Below are positions 1 through 6,932 of a stretch of 12,491 nucleotides of DNA, in pieces. The DNA comes from Desulfobacteraceae bacterium (GTDB lineage Bacteria > Desulfobacterota > Desulfobacteria > Desulfobacterales > Desulfosalsimonadaceae), in NCBI GenBank assembly GCA_003551985.1, contig PUOB01000288.1, positions 1-12,491 on the forward strand, given 5' to 3'. The notes beneath the pieces are model-generated. The model saw nothing but the letters and a program-made list of their open reading frames with translations, was not told the DNA's origin and searched no databases. Made by a program: the position numbers and the translations under genes. The stretch's first letter is position 1, and the number at the start of each line of letters is the position of its first letter.

Positions 1-348
1 GTGGAAATCGGGCCGGATGATATACGGGAACACTTTTGATTTAAAGGTGTCAATAAGCGATTCCAGTAAATCCTGCTTTTCTTTTGCATCGACAAACTGC
101 CGTACATTCCGGTGTTCGTAAACCAGGGGGTCGCCAATCGCCGCCCGGAGTTCGTCCGGATGAGGCAGTGCGGCCGGTTTGGTCCGGTACAGGCTTTCAA
201 CAGGGATTTCAAGCCGGGCCGTCAGGGCAACCTGCCAGCGGTCGGCCGGCAATTGCTTGGAATCATCGAACAACCGCAGTGTGATAGTATTTTCAAGGGC
301 AAGGGTTTCAATAAGCCGCTTGTCTTGCGTCTCCGTATGGTTGTCCAT
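1..348 (-). CDS. Partial hypothetical protein, runs off left edge
   Basis: This open frame begins with ATG at 348 and stays open for 116 codons to base 1, so the C-terminus lies outside the window. The N-terminus reads MDNHTETQDKRLIETL; later segments include LPADRWQVALTARLEIPVE and an acidic/basic stretch FVDAKEKQDLLESLIDTFK. There is no signal peptide, membrane segment, Cys cluster or motif I recognise; it looks like a soluble cytoplasmic protein. An AGAGG Shine-Dalgarno at 355-359 sits 6 bases before the ATG. It starts 42 bases after the stop of the upstream nuclease gene with no terminator between, so it is probably the next gene of the same operon. Codon use resembles the neighbours. I am confident it is coding, but function is unknown. 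Confidence 0.8.
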   Translation of the reverse strand, partial: MDNHTETQDKRLIETLALENTITLRLFDDSKQLPADRWQVALTARLEIPVESLYRTKPAALPHPDELRAAIGDPLVYEHRNVRQFVDAKEKQDLLESLIDTFKSKVFPYIIRPDFH

Positions 349-390
349 GTATGGCCTCTGTAAGTTCGGTTTTGCAGTTGTCCGGGATTT

Positions 391-1200
391 CTAAGACCCG
401 AAATAAAGCGTCTCTCCGCAGACGTCCTGAAAGCCCAGGGAAAATTGGACCGGGTACCGGCCGCACCTTTCCGCCACGACGCTGAGGGCCTTTTCAGGGG
501 TATTGTTGGTTTGGCTGATGTGGGCCAGGATGACGCGTTCGAGCTTATCATGGATAATATCCATGAGCAGGTCTTTTGCCGATTCATTGGACAGGTGGCC
601 GGTGCGCCCGCTTACCCGCTGTTTTGTGGGCCAGGGATAGGGCCCTTTCTCAAGCATCAGCGGGTCGTGGTTGGCCTCGAGAACAAGGTGGGTGCAGTCT
701 TTCAAGTGCTGCCGGACCATGGCCGTGGCGATACCCAGGTCCGTTGCGATGCCGATTTTGCATGCGCCGGTCCGGATAGTGAAACCGGCCGGGGCAGCCG
801 CATCATGGGAAACGGAAAAGGGGTGTATCGCAAGGTCGTTGATTGCAAAGGACCTGCCGCATTCAAAGTGCCGGACGGTTTCAATTTTGCCTGTGGGTGA
901 TTTTGCGGCGCTCAGGGTTTCAGGCGCCGCGTGCACGGGTAGTCCGAAGCGGCGGGAAAGGACGCCCACGCCCCGGATATGGTCCCCGTGCTCATGGGAC
1001 ACCACGATGGCATCAAGGGCGTTGGGGTCGAGCCCCCTGCTTTTCATCCGTCGTTCGATTTCAATACCGGATAGCCCGACGTCAAAAAGAACGGAAGTGC
1101 TTCCTGAAGACAGGTAAATACAGTTGCCCCTGCTTCCGCTGGCAAGCACGCATAAGCAGGGGCGGGAATTCTGGGAAGTTGATGTTTCCGGGGTTTTCAT
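391..1200 (-). CDS. MBL-fold metallohydrolase, YycJ/WalJ-like exonuclease
   Basis: This 269-residue protein has the metallo-beta-lactamase fold. Visible metal-site elements are D40 in VLFDVG, SHEHGDH (H69, H71, D73, H74), H132 in VSHD, D154 in ATDLG, the EANHD motif (177-179), GHLSNE (H202) and LAHIS (H227). The N-terminal [12 protein letters not shown] and the EANHD and GHLSN blocks are typical of the YycJ/WalJ family. Members of that family have been characterised as 5'-3' double-strand DNA exonucleases, with proposed links to repair and, in Firmicutes, to the walKR locus. There is no signal peptide, so it should act in the cytoplasm. Its ATG overlaps the dut stop as ATGA (1197-1200), implying translational coupling. 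The family call is strong; the exact substrate here is inferred. A generic MBL hydrolase is the alternative. Confidence 0.92.
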   Translation of the reverse strand: MKTPETSTSQNSRPCLCVLASGSRGNCIYLSSGSTSVLFDVGLSGIEIERRMKSRGLDPNALDAIVVSHEHGDHIRGVGVLSRRFGLPVHAAPETLSAAKSPTGKIETVRHFECGRSFAINDLAIHPFSVSHDAAAPAGFTIRTGACKIGIATDLGIATAMVRQHLKDCTHLVLEANHDPLMLEKGPYPWPTKQRVSGRTGHLSNESAKDLLMDIIHDKLERVILAHISQTNNTPEKALSVVAERCGRYPVQFSLGFQDVCGETLYFGS

Positions 1201-1664
1201 CTGCCCGTATGTCCGAAGCCGCCGTCATTGCGTTCCGATTGATCCAGTTCGTCAACGAGTTCAAAATCGGCCCGGCAGACGCGGCTGATCACCATCTGGG
1301 CGATGCGGTCGGCCCGGTTGCAGGTAAAGGGTTTTTTCCCGAGATTGATCAAAGCGACCCGGATCTCTCCGCGGTAATCGGCGTCAATGGTGCCCGGGGC
1401 GTTTATAAGCCCGATGCCGTATTTTACCGCAAGCCCGCTCCGGGGACGGATCTGGGCTTCAAATCCGTCCGGGAGGCTAATGGCGATACCCGTCGGAATC
1501 AGGGAAATCTCCCCGGCTTCAAGGGTGACGGGTTGATCAACGGCCGCAAAGAGGTCCATGCCGGCGGCGCGGGGCGTCATATAGCGGGGAAGTGGAATGT
1601 CCGCATCCTGCTGCGGCCTGATGCGCCGGCAATTGATCCGCGTCTTTTCAGGCATCTGATTCAC
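1197..1664 (-). CDS. dut: Deoxyuridine 5'-triphosphate nucleotidohydrolase (dUTPase)
   Basis: This enzyme hydrolyses dUTP to dUMP and pyrophosphate, keeping uracil out of DNA and supplying dTMP synthesis. All five motifs of the homotrimeric family are present in order: AAGMDL (33-38), PRSGLA (74-79), [11 protein letters not shown] (91-101, with probable catalytic D94), [10 protein letters not shown] (117-126) and the C-terminal P-loop-like [11 protein letters not shown] (145-155). At 155 residues it has the usual length. The chosen start is GTG at 1664, whose GTGA overlaps the pnp TGA stop; an ATG three codons later (1655) is also possible, and neither has a strong Shine-Dalgarno. The stop overlaps the next gene as ATGA. 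Both overlaps suggest expression only as part of the long operon, coupled to pnp translation. Confidence 0.97.
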   Translation of the reverse strand: MNQMPEKTRINCRRIRPQQDADIPLPRYMTPRAAGMDLFAAVDQPVTLEAGEISLIPTGIAISLPDGFEAQIRPRSGLAVKYGIGLINAPGTIDADYRGEIRVALINLGKKPFTCNRADRIAQMVISRVCRADFELVDELDQSERNDGGFGHTGR

Positions 1665-3889
1665 TTTTGGCCGTCGTCGCTCCGTTTATCCCGACTGTTT
1701 TTCGGACCGCGATTATCCTTTCCCCGGCTGGGGCCGCCGCTGTACCTGTCTCCCCGGCTGCTTCCGCCGCCGGCGCTTTCCGGGCCAGAGTCTTTGGGGG
1801 CCTCAAGGGTTGCCTTGTGGCTCAGGCGGATTTTACCGTCCCTGGATATATCGATCACTTTAACCGTGAGGGTTTCACCTTCCTTTACGATGTCGGTGAC
1901 GTTTTTTACGCGGTAGTGGGCCAACTCGGAAATGTGGACGAGCCCTTCGGTTTTGGGCTTGATCTGTACAAATGCGCCGAAATCGGTTGTCCTGACCACG
2001 GTTCCCTCGAAAAGAGCCCCGATTTCAGGATCGGAACCGATATCGATAACCATCTGCTCGGCCTTTGCGGCTTCTTCCTGCGAATACCCGGCGATTTTTA
2101 CAAGGCCCGTATCGTCTATGGATATCTGGGTGTTGGTTTCGGTCTGAAGCGCCCTTATGTTTTTGCCGCCGGGGCCGATAATTTCACCGATGCGCTCGGG
2201 GTTGACCTTCACGCTGACCACGATGGGGGCGTAGGGGGAGAGTTTTTCCCTGTGGGCGCTGATTGTCTCCTCCATTTTATCAAGGATGTGAATCCTGCCG
2301 GCTTTTGCCTGGGCAAGCGCCTTTTCCATTATCTCCCGGGTCAGTTCGCTGATCTTTATGTCCATCTGCATGGCGGTTATCCCGGTTCTTGTGCCGGTTA
2401 CCTTGAAATCCATATCGCCGAACTGGTCTTCGTCGCCAAGAATGTCCGAGAGGACGAATGTTTGATCACCCTCGGCGATCAAGCCCATGGCAATGCCGGA
2501 GACGGGCGCCTTTAGCGGAACGCCGCCTTCCATCAGGGCCATGGAGGATGCACATACCGTCCCCATGGAGGAGGAGCCGTTGGATTCGAGCACTTCGGCA
2601 ACGATTCGGATCGTGTAGTCGAATTCCGCCTTGTCCGGCAGAACCCTTTCAAGGGCGCGTTTGGCAAGCGCCCCGTGGCCGATATCACGTCTGCTCGGGC
2701 CCATAAACCGTTTGACTTCGCCCACGGAATAAGGGGGGAAATTGTAATGGAGCATGAAAGCAGATGTTTCATCGCCGATCAAGGTCTCGATTCTTTGTTC
2801 GTCATGGGTTGAGCCCAGGGTCAATGCCGAAAGCACCTGGGTTTCCCCCCGGGTAAACAGCGCGCTGCCGTGAACACGCGGCAGCGTGGCAGTTTCGCAG
2901 GAGACGGGGCGTATCTCGTCGAGCTTCCGGTTGTCAATTCTGCGCTGTTCGGTAACGATCATCTGTCTTGAAATGGATTTGACGAGATCGCGGAACGCCT
3001 CGGAAATTTCAGATTCACGGTCGGCATATTCCTCGCCATTTGTCTCGCCCATGGCGGCGATGACTTCTTTTCGGGCATCGGTCAGGGCGGCCCGGCGTTC
3101 GATTTTTTCCGTAACCGTCAAGGCGGAAAGGATTTTATCACGGCCGAGGGCGTCGACTTTTTCCGCAAGGATCGGATCCTTTTCCGGCGGTGTAAATTCA
3201 CGCTTGGCTTTTCCAATGCCTTCCTTGAGTTTCTCCTGGAGGTCGATGATGGGCTGCATCTCCCGGTGGGCGAAGAAAATGGCTTCAATCATGTCGGATT
3301 CCGAAACAAATTCGCTGCCCCCTTCCACCATGATGATACCGGTTCTGGAACCCGCCACGATCAGGTTGATATCGGATCCTTCGGCTTGCTCGATGGTCGG
3401 GTTTATCACAAAAACGCCGTCTATGCGCCCGACACGGACGCTTGCGATCGGTCCGTCAAAAGGGATTTCAGAGATTTCGAGCGCCGCCGAGGTGCCGATC
3501 ATGGCAAGGATGTCCGGCTCGTGGACTTTGTCCATTGACAGCACGGTTGCGATAACCTGCGTTTCATAGTTGTAGCCCTTTGGAAAAAGCGGTCGGATCG
3601 GCCTGTCCGTCAGTCTGGCGGTCAGGGTCTCCTTTTCACTGGGACGCCCGATTTCGCGGCGGAAATAGTTTCCCGGGATGCGTCCTGCGGAGTAGATCTT
3701 TTCCTGGTAATCAACGCTCAATGGTAAAAAAGATGCGTTCGGATTCGGTTCATCAGCGGAAGAAACGGTTACGAGCACGATGGTCTCACCGTACTGGACA
3801 ACGACCGAACCGGAGGCCTGCTTGGCCAGTTTGCCGGCCTGTATACTAAGCGTTTCTTCGCCGATTTCGGTTTTAAATAGAATTTCCAT
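1661..3889 (-). CDS. pnp: Polyribonucleotide nucleotidyltransferase (PNPase)
   Basis: PNPase degrades RNA 3'-5' by phosphorolysis and is a core subunit of the RNA degradosome in many bacteria. The protein is 742 residues: an N-terminal RNase PH-like domain, a linking helical domain, and a second RNase PH domain with the active-site block [13 protein letters not shown] (D488 and D494 match the E. coli aspartates D486 and D492). A KH domain follows with GPGG at 572-575, then an S1 domain at about 624-694. A disordered Arg/Gly/Ser/Lys-rich tail covers about 696-742. I chose ATG 3889 ([10 protein letters not shown]) because AGGAG lies 7 bases upstream and family members start here; a longer TTG-initiated frame from 3922 would place the Shine-Dalgarno inside the gene. 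A 131-base leader separates it from rpsO, and the stop overlaps dut. Confidence 0.97.
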   Translation of the reverse strand: MEILFKTEIGEETLSIQAGKLAKQASGSVVVQYGETIVLVTVSSADEPNPNASFLPLSVDYQEKIYSAGRIPGNYFRREIGRPSEKETLTARLTDRPIRPLFPKGYNYETQVIATVLSMDKVHEPDILAMIGTSAALEISEIPFDGPIASVRVGRIDGVFVINPTIEQAEGSDINLIVAGSRTGIIMVEGGSEFVSESDMIEAIFFAHREMQPIIDLQEKLKEGIGKAKREFTPPEKDPILAEKVDALGRDKILSALTVTEKIERRAALTDARKEVIAAMGETNGEEYADRESEISEAFRDLVKSISRQMIVTEQRRIDNRKLDEIRPVSCETATLPRVHGSALFTRGETQVLSALTLGSTHDEQRIETLIGDETSAFMLHYNFPPYSVGEVKRFMGPSRRDIGHGALAKRALERVLPDKAEFDYTIRIVAEVLESNGSSSMGTVCASSMALMEGGVPLKAPVSGIAMGLIAEGDQTFVLSDILGDEDQFGDMDFKVTGTRTGITAMQMDIKISELTREIMEKALAQAKAGRIHILDKMEETISAHREKLSPYAPIVVSVKVNPERIGEIIGPGGKNIRALQTETNTQISIDDTGLVKIAGYSQEEAAKAEQMVIDIGSDPEIGALFEGTVVRTTDFGAFVQIKPKTEGLVHISELAHYRVKNVTDIVKEGETLTVKVIDISRDGKIRLSHKATLEAPKDSGPESAGGGSSRGDRYSGGPSRGKDNRGPKNSRDKRSDDGQK

Positions 3890-3896
3890 TTTTTTG

Positions 3897-3901
3897 CTCC
3901 T
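3897..3901 (-). promoter_or_regulatory. pnp ribosome-binding site
   Basis: AGGAG lies on the minus strand 7 bases before the ATG at 3889. It decides between that ATG and an upstream in-frame TTG at 3922, which has no comparable site. Confidence 0.8.
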
Positions 3902-3932
3902 GTTCACAACCCGTTTCCTCAAATTTCGTATC

Positions 3933-3958
3933 TTTTCAATAATAAACTGAAAAATCAG
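3933..3958 (-). promoter_or_regulatory. pnp leader: two overlapping small hairpins
   Basis: Within the 131-base rpsO-pnp spacer, the minus strand reads TTTTCA, nine loop bases, TGAAAA (3933-3953), a 6-bp stem. It overlaps a second stem, CTGA-TTTT-TCAG (3947-3958), and the two cannot form together. In E. coli the pnp leader is a hairpin cleaved by RNase III and used in PNPase autoregulation; a similar role here is inference from position only. The stems are AT-rich and short, and no U-tract follows, so this is not a convincing terminator. Confidence 0.35.
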
Positions 3959-4020
3959 CGGTTGCGCATATTAGTGGTGGTCTTTGTGGTCGCGCGGCGT
4001 ATCGCAGTACAAGGTGTTTC

Positions 4021-4290
4021 TTACTTGCGTATGCCAAGCTGTGAAATAATGGTTCGATAGTGGGCCGGATCCTTGCTTTTCACGTAGCTCAGAAGGCGGC
4101 GCCGTTTGCCGACCATCATGAGAAGTCCCCGCCTGGAATGGTGATCCTTTTTATGGGTTTTCAGATGTTCCGTCAGGTTGGTGATGCGTTCCGTCAGCAA
4201 CGCGATCTGAACGTCCGGGGAGCCCGTATCGGTATCATGGGTCTTGAAGTTTTCAATTATTTCGTTTTTTCTGGTTTCCGTTATATTCAC
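4021..4290 (-). CDS. rpsO: 30S ribosomal protein S15
   Basis: S15 binds the central domain of 16S rRNA early in small-subunit assembly and contributes to a bridge with the large subunit. The 89-residue sequence is the standard length and carries the family blocks [32 protein letters not shown] and [11 protein letters not shown]. The start codon is GTG at 4290, supported by a strong AGGAGG six bases upstream and by the conserved short N-terminus before the first helix. It sits between truB and pnp, the order seen in E. coli. In many bacteria S15 represses its own translation by binding its mRNA leader; the 65-base leader here could do this, but I see only a small hairpin. Confidence 0.99.
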   Translation of the reverse strand: MNITETRKNEIIENFKTHDTDTGSPDVQIALLTERITNLTEHLKTHKKDHHSRRGLLMMVGKRRRLLSYVKSKDPAHYRTIISQLGIRK

Positions 4291-4296
4291 TTTCTT

Positions 4297-4302
4297 CCTC
4301 CT
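4297..4302 (-). promoter_or_regulatory. rpsO Shine-Dalgarno (AGGAGG), GTG start
   Basis: A perfect AGGAGG on the minus strand is spaced six bases from the GTG at 4288-4290. It fixes the start on a non-ATG codon and is one of the strongest ribosome-binding sites in the window, as expected for a ribosomal protein. Confidence 0.85.
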
Positions 4303-4308
4303 GTGTTA

Positions 4309-4322
4309 ATAGAATCCTCTAT
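4309..4322 (-). promoter_or_regulatory. rpsO leader hairpin, possible S15 operator
   Basis: The minus strand reads ATAGA-GGAT-TCTAT, a 5-bp stem with a 4-base loop, six bases upstream of the rpsO Shine-Dalgarno. S15 is known to bind structured leaders of its own mRNA in several bacterial groups. That this stem takes part is inference; it is short and A/T-rich. The rest of the 4291-4355 spacer is AT-rich, and the hairpin overlaps a TATGAT that resembles a -10 box but lacks a matching -35. Confidence 0.3.
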
Positions 4323-4355
4323 CATACTTAATTTATGTGACCTACCATATCATAA

Positions 4356-5315
4356 TTATAATTGATAATGAAACACACAACAATAGGTGTAATCGAATTT
4401 GTCTTCGGGCACATGTATCACTGCAAGCAGCCTTTGATCCGGCGCCAGGATTTTAATATGGCCGCTTTGCCGGGCACTCTCCCGTATAATCGGGTCATCG
4501 TCTGAAAAATCGCCAGCAGACAGCGGCCGGCCGTGCATTATTTTTTTTGCCAAGCCCCCGTCGGCGGTGTAAGCGGGCATTTTTCTCAGCGCCGCAGCCA
4601 TGGGTATCACAAATGCTTCAAGCTGACCGGCGCTTTCAACCGTTTCCAGCTCTGCAAGCGATACGGCGTCATCCCGAGCAAATCCGCAGCTTTCCATTCG
4701 ATCCAGTTGTCGCAGATGTCCGTAGCAACCCAATTGTTTTCCTATGTCCGCGCAAAGCGTTCGGATATAGGTGCCTGCGGTGCATGTGACATCAAAATCG
4801 ATATCCGGCAGTTGTATATTACGGATGTCGATGCTTGAAATATGCACCGTACGGGCCGGCTTTTCTATCGGGTTGCCGTTTCTGGCATGCCGGTACAAGG
4901 GCACGCCGTTGTGTTTCAATGCCGAGTAAGCCGGCGGAATTTGCCGGATATCCCCCTTGAAGCGGGAAAATACCTCATCGATGGCATTCCGGCTGATGTT
5001 TCCGACCCGGTGTTCGGCCACCACCTGCCCGGTATGATCCTGGGTGTCGGTGGCTTCCCCCAGCCTCAGGGTGGCCCTGTATTTTTTCCGGTCGTGCAGA
5101 AAAAACCGTGAAAGCCTTGTCCCCTGGTTGATCGGGCAGACCAGCACGCCCGTGGCGAAGGGGTCGAGGGTGCCTGTATGCCCGACTTTTTTTATTCCCG
5201 GCAGTCGCTTTAAGCGCCTGACCACACCCGCGGATGTCAGGTCTGCCGGTTTATCCACAATGATTACGCCGCCCGGGAGAATCTCGCCTTTATTGCGTAT
5301 GGCTTGACTGCACAT
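4356..5315 (-). CDS. truB: tRNA pseudouridine(55) synthase
   Basis: TruB isomerises U55 in the T-loop of tRNAs to pseudouridine and also acts as a tRNA folding chaperone. The 319-residue protein shows the signature GHTGTLDPFATGVL with catalytic Asp at D51, a GVIIVDKPADLTSAGVV opening (15-32), and the later KYRATLRLGEATDTQDHTG, IPPAYSALKHNG and TCTAGTYIRTLCADIG blocks of the family. A C-terminal domain of about 70 residues follows and may be PUA-like, although I cannot assign it firmly. The ATG at 5315 adds 14 residues before the usual beginning; the Shine-Dalgarno is weak. It lies 20 bases after nrnA and 65 bases before rpsO. Cytoplasmic. Confidence 0.97.
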   Translation of the reverse strand: MCSQAIRNKGEILPGGVIIVDKPADLTSAGVVRRLKRLPGIKKVGHTGTLDPFATGVLVCPINQGTRLSRFFLHDRKKYRATLRLGEATDTQDHTGQVVAEHRVGNISRNAIDEVFSRFKGDIRQIPPAYSALKHNGVPLYRHARNGNPIEKPARTVHISSIDIRNIQLPDIDFDVTCTAGTYIRTLCADIGKQLGCYGHLRQLDRMESCGFARDDAVSLAELETVESAGQLEAFVIPMAAALRKMPAYTADGGLAKKIMHGRPLSAGDFSDDDPIIRESARQSGHIKILAPDQRLLAVIHVPEDKFDYTYCCVFHYQL

Positions 5316-5335
5316 TATATCGTTTTATCCGCGGT

Positions 5336-6310
5336 CTACCGGAGACGGCTTGACATTGACAAAAGCTGTTTTTTCAGTTCCGGCAGCGTGGTGTAAATAT
5401 CGAATCCCGCGGCGGTTACGTGCCCACCGCCGCCGAAAGCCGCGGCTATACGGGAAACATTAACGGAGCCGTCGGACCGGAGGCTTACGTGGTAATGGCT
5501 GCCGGCGCTTCCCTTTTTCTTGCCGTTGCGGCGCTCATACAGGAGGGCGGCTACTTTGACGCTCTCAATGCGCTTGGCGTAGTTGATCAGCCCGTTCACG
5601 TCGGCAATCTCGGTGCCGGAGGCATTGAGCATATTCTGTGTCAGCGTCATGATCGAAAAAGCCCCGTCCTCCGAAAGTTCAATCGTATCAAAGAGCATCG
5701 TTAAAAGCTTGATCCGGTTGAGGGATATGGTTTCGTAAACATGGTGCGCCACCGTGTGGGGATCGGCCCCCGCGGCTACCATTTCATGGCTGATCCGGAA
5801 CGCTTCCTGCGTGGTGTTGGAAAACCGGAAAGAGCCTGTATCCGCCATGATGCCCGTATAAATGGCATAGGCCATGGACGTGTTAAAGGGAATGTTCATC
5901 TCCCGGATCAACCGGTAAACGATTTCCGCGGTAGCGGACGCTTTGGCATCGATGAGCTGATAATTGCCGAAACGGTTATTCGTAACGTGGTGGTCGATGT
6001 TGATCACCGTGGGTATCCGGCTGACCGCTTCCGCATGGTCCCCTATCCGCTGCAGATCGGAGCAGTCAAGGATTATGGCCGTATCATAGGATGCCAAATC
6101 CCCGGGATCCTGCTTGATCCTGTGAATTGACGGCAGGAATTGATAAACTGCCGGCATGGCACTCTGGTTATACAGGTGGGCCTTCTTTTTTATTGACTCC
6201 AAGGCCAGCCCGAGACCCAGCATAGCGCCGATGGCGTCCCCGTCGGGATTTATATGCGAAGCAAGCAGCACCTGCTTACTCTTTATCAGTTGATCCGTGA
6301 TCTGCTTCAT
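5336..6310 (-). CDS. nrnA: DHH phosphoesterase, NrnA-like oligoribonuclease/pAp phosphatase
   Basis: This 324-residue protein has a DHH catalytic domain plus a C-terminal DHHA1 domain. Visible motifs are SHINPDGDAIGA (H19, D23, D25), LDCSD (D82), NIDHH (D106, H107, H108), GIMADTGSF (D157) and GGGGHVTAAGF (293-303). Family members use Mn2+ to degrade short RNA oligonucleotides (nano-RNA) and dephosphorylate 3'-phosphoadenosine-5'-phosphate, a by-product of sulfate assimilation. Which activity dominates here cannot be read from sequence. The ATG at 6310 lies inside rbfA, giving a 35-base overlap. It is favoured because the helix before SHINPDGD is conserved, although a GTG at 6271, just past the rbfA stop, is possible. 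The Shine-Dalgarno is weak, so translation probably depends on rbfA. Confidence 0.93.
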   Translation of the reverse strand: MKQITDQLIKSKQVLLASHINPDGDAIGAMLGLGLALESIKKKAHLYNQSAMPAVYQFLPSIHRIKQDPGDLASYDTAIILDCSDLQRIGDHAEAVSRIPTVINIDHHVTNNRFGNYQLIDAKASATAEIVYRLIREMNIPFNTSMAYAIYTGIMADTGSFRFSNTTQEAFRISHEMVAAGADPHTVAHHVYETISLNRIKLLTMLFDTIELSEDGAFSIMTLTQNMLNASGTEIADVNGLINYAKRIESVKVAALLYERRNGKKKGSAGSHYHVSLRSDGSVNVSRIAAAFGGGGHVTAAGFDIYTTLPELKKQLLSMSSRLR

Positions 6311-6647
6311 CTTCTTTTTTCAATTGCTTCAGAACCGTATCCATATGAATCGCATAATCGATCGATTCATCATACAGGAACTCGAGTTCCGGCATATATC
6401 TCAACTCGATTTCCCGCGCAAGGGTCTTTTTGATAAATCCGTGCGCTTTTTTAAAACCTGCGGCGGCATCTTCCGGGCTGTCCATGGAAGCAAAATACAC
6501 TCTCGCAAGTTTCAAGTCCCTGGTCATTTGTACATGGGTTATGGTAACCGTGCCAAGCCGTGGATCCTTTATGGACTTTTGCAATACGTCAAAAAGGGCC
6601 GATTGGATCAGTCCCGAAACCCTTTCCGCTCTCGTGTAAGGTTTCAT
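6276..6647 (-). CDS. rbfA: 30S ribosome-binding factor RbfA
   Basis: RbfA is a small KH-like protein that binds the immature 30S subunit near the 5' end of 16S rRNA and promotes late maturation and cold adaptation. The 123-residue sequence matches the family: an N-terminal ERVSGLIQSALFDVL helix, DPRLGTVTITHVQMTRDLK, ARVYFASM, and the LRYMPELEFLYDESIDY segment near the end, followed by a charged tail. The start is ATG at 6647, overlapping the ylxP stop as ATGA; the stop lies within the start of nrnA. Position after infB and ylxP is the classical one. Both junction overlaps imply translational coupling. Confidence 0.97.
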   Translation of the reverse strand: MKPYTRAERVSGLIQSALFDVLQKSIKDPRLGTVTITHVQMTRDLKLARVYFASMDSPEDAAAGFKKAHGFIKKTLAREIELRYMPELEFLYDESIDYAIHMDTVLKQLKKEDEADHGSTDKE

Positions 6648-6931
6648 ATATTTATAATCTCCACTTGCGCATCGACAATTTCGGCAAGCGATAAATTTTC
6701 TATAAATTCAAGCATTTTATCTATTTTCGAATTTATTTTCCGGCGGTCGTTTCCGGCAAATGCAAATCCGATGGTAGCGCGTTTGTGCACATCGTTCAAG
6801 TCCACTTCGGCAATACTTACGTTGTAAGTGTTTTTGACGCGGGTGAGGATCGACTTGACGATCTTGCGCTTTTCTTTCAGATTGTGGCAATGATCCGTGT
6901 TGAATGTAATGGTTCCTGTTCCGATTACCAT
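6644..6931 (-). CDS. ylxP: DUF503 family protein, YlxP-like
   Basis: This protein is 95 residues if it starts at the ATG at 6931. The sequence MVIGTGTITF, LKEKRKIVKSILTRVKNTYNVSIAEVD and the DVHKRATIGFAFAGND block are typical of the DUF503/YlxP family, a small alpha/beta fold often encoded between infB and rbfA. Its molecular role is not firmly established; conserved placement suggests ribosome assembly. A TTG at 6940 would add three residues and overlap the infB stop; I prefer the ATG, one base beyond the infB TAA, because family members start with M-V/I-x-G. No Shine-Dalgarno is visible, so initiation probably relies on termination at infB. The stop overlaps the rbfA start. Confidence 0.9.
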   Translation of the reverse strand: MVIGTGTITFNTDHCHNLKEKRKIVKSILTRVKNTYNVSIAEVDLNDVHKRATIGFAFAGNDRRKINSKIDKMLEFIENLSLAEIVDAQVEIINI

Positions 6932-6932
6932 A

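Noticed and set aside
843..1916. Plus-strand open frame of 357 codons across three genes
   Set aside because: It lies opposite the MBL nuclease, dut and the end of pnp, which have clear family motifs. The plus frame shows no recognisable motif and spans unrelated gene boundaries.
1667..3569. Plus-strand frames of 282 and 227 codons opposite pnp
   Set aside because: Both are complements of PNPase coding sequence with no homology signs or credible ribosome-binding sites.
3887..3922. TTG start for pnp at 3922
   Set aside because: It would add 11 residues not seen in the family and place the good AGGAG site inside the gene; ATG at 3889 is better.
4321..4349. Possible rpsO promoter with -10 TATGAT
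   Set aside because: The hexamer at the right distance upstream (TATGGT) barely resembles a -35, and there is no extended -10.
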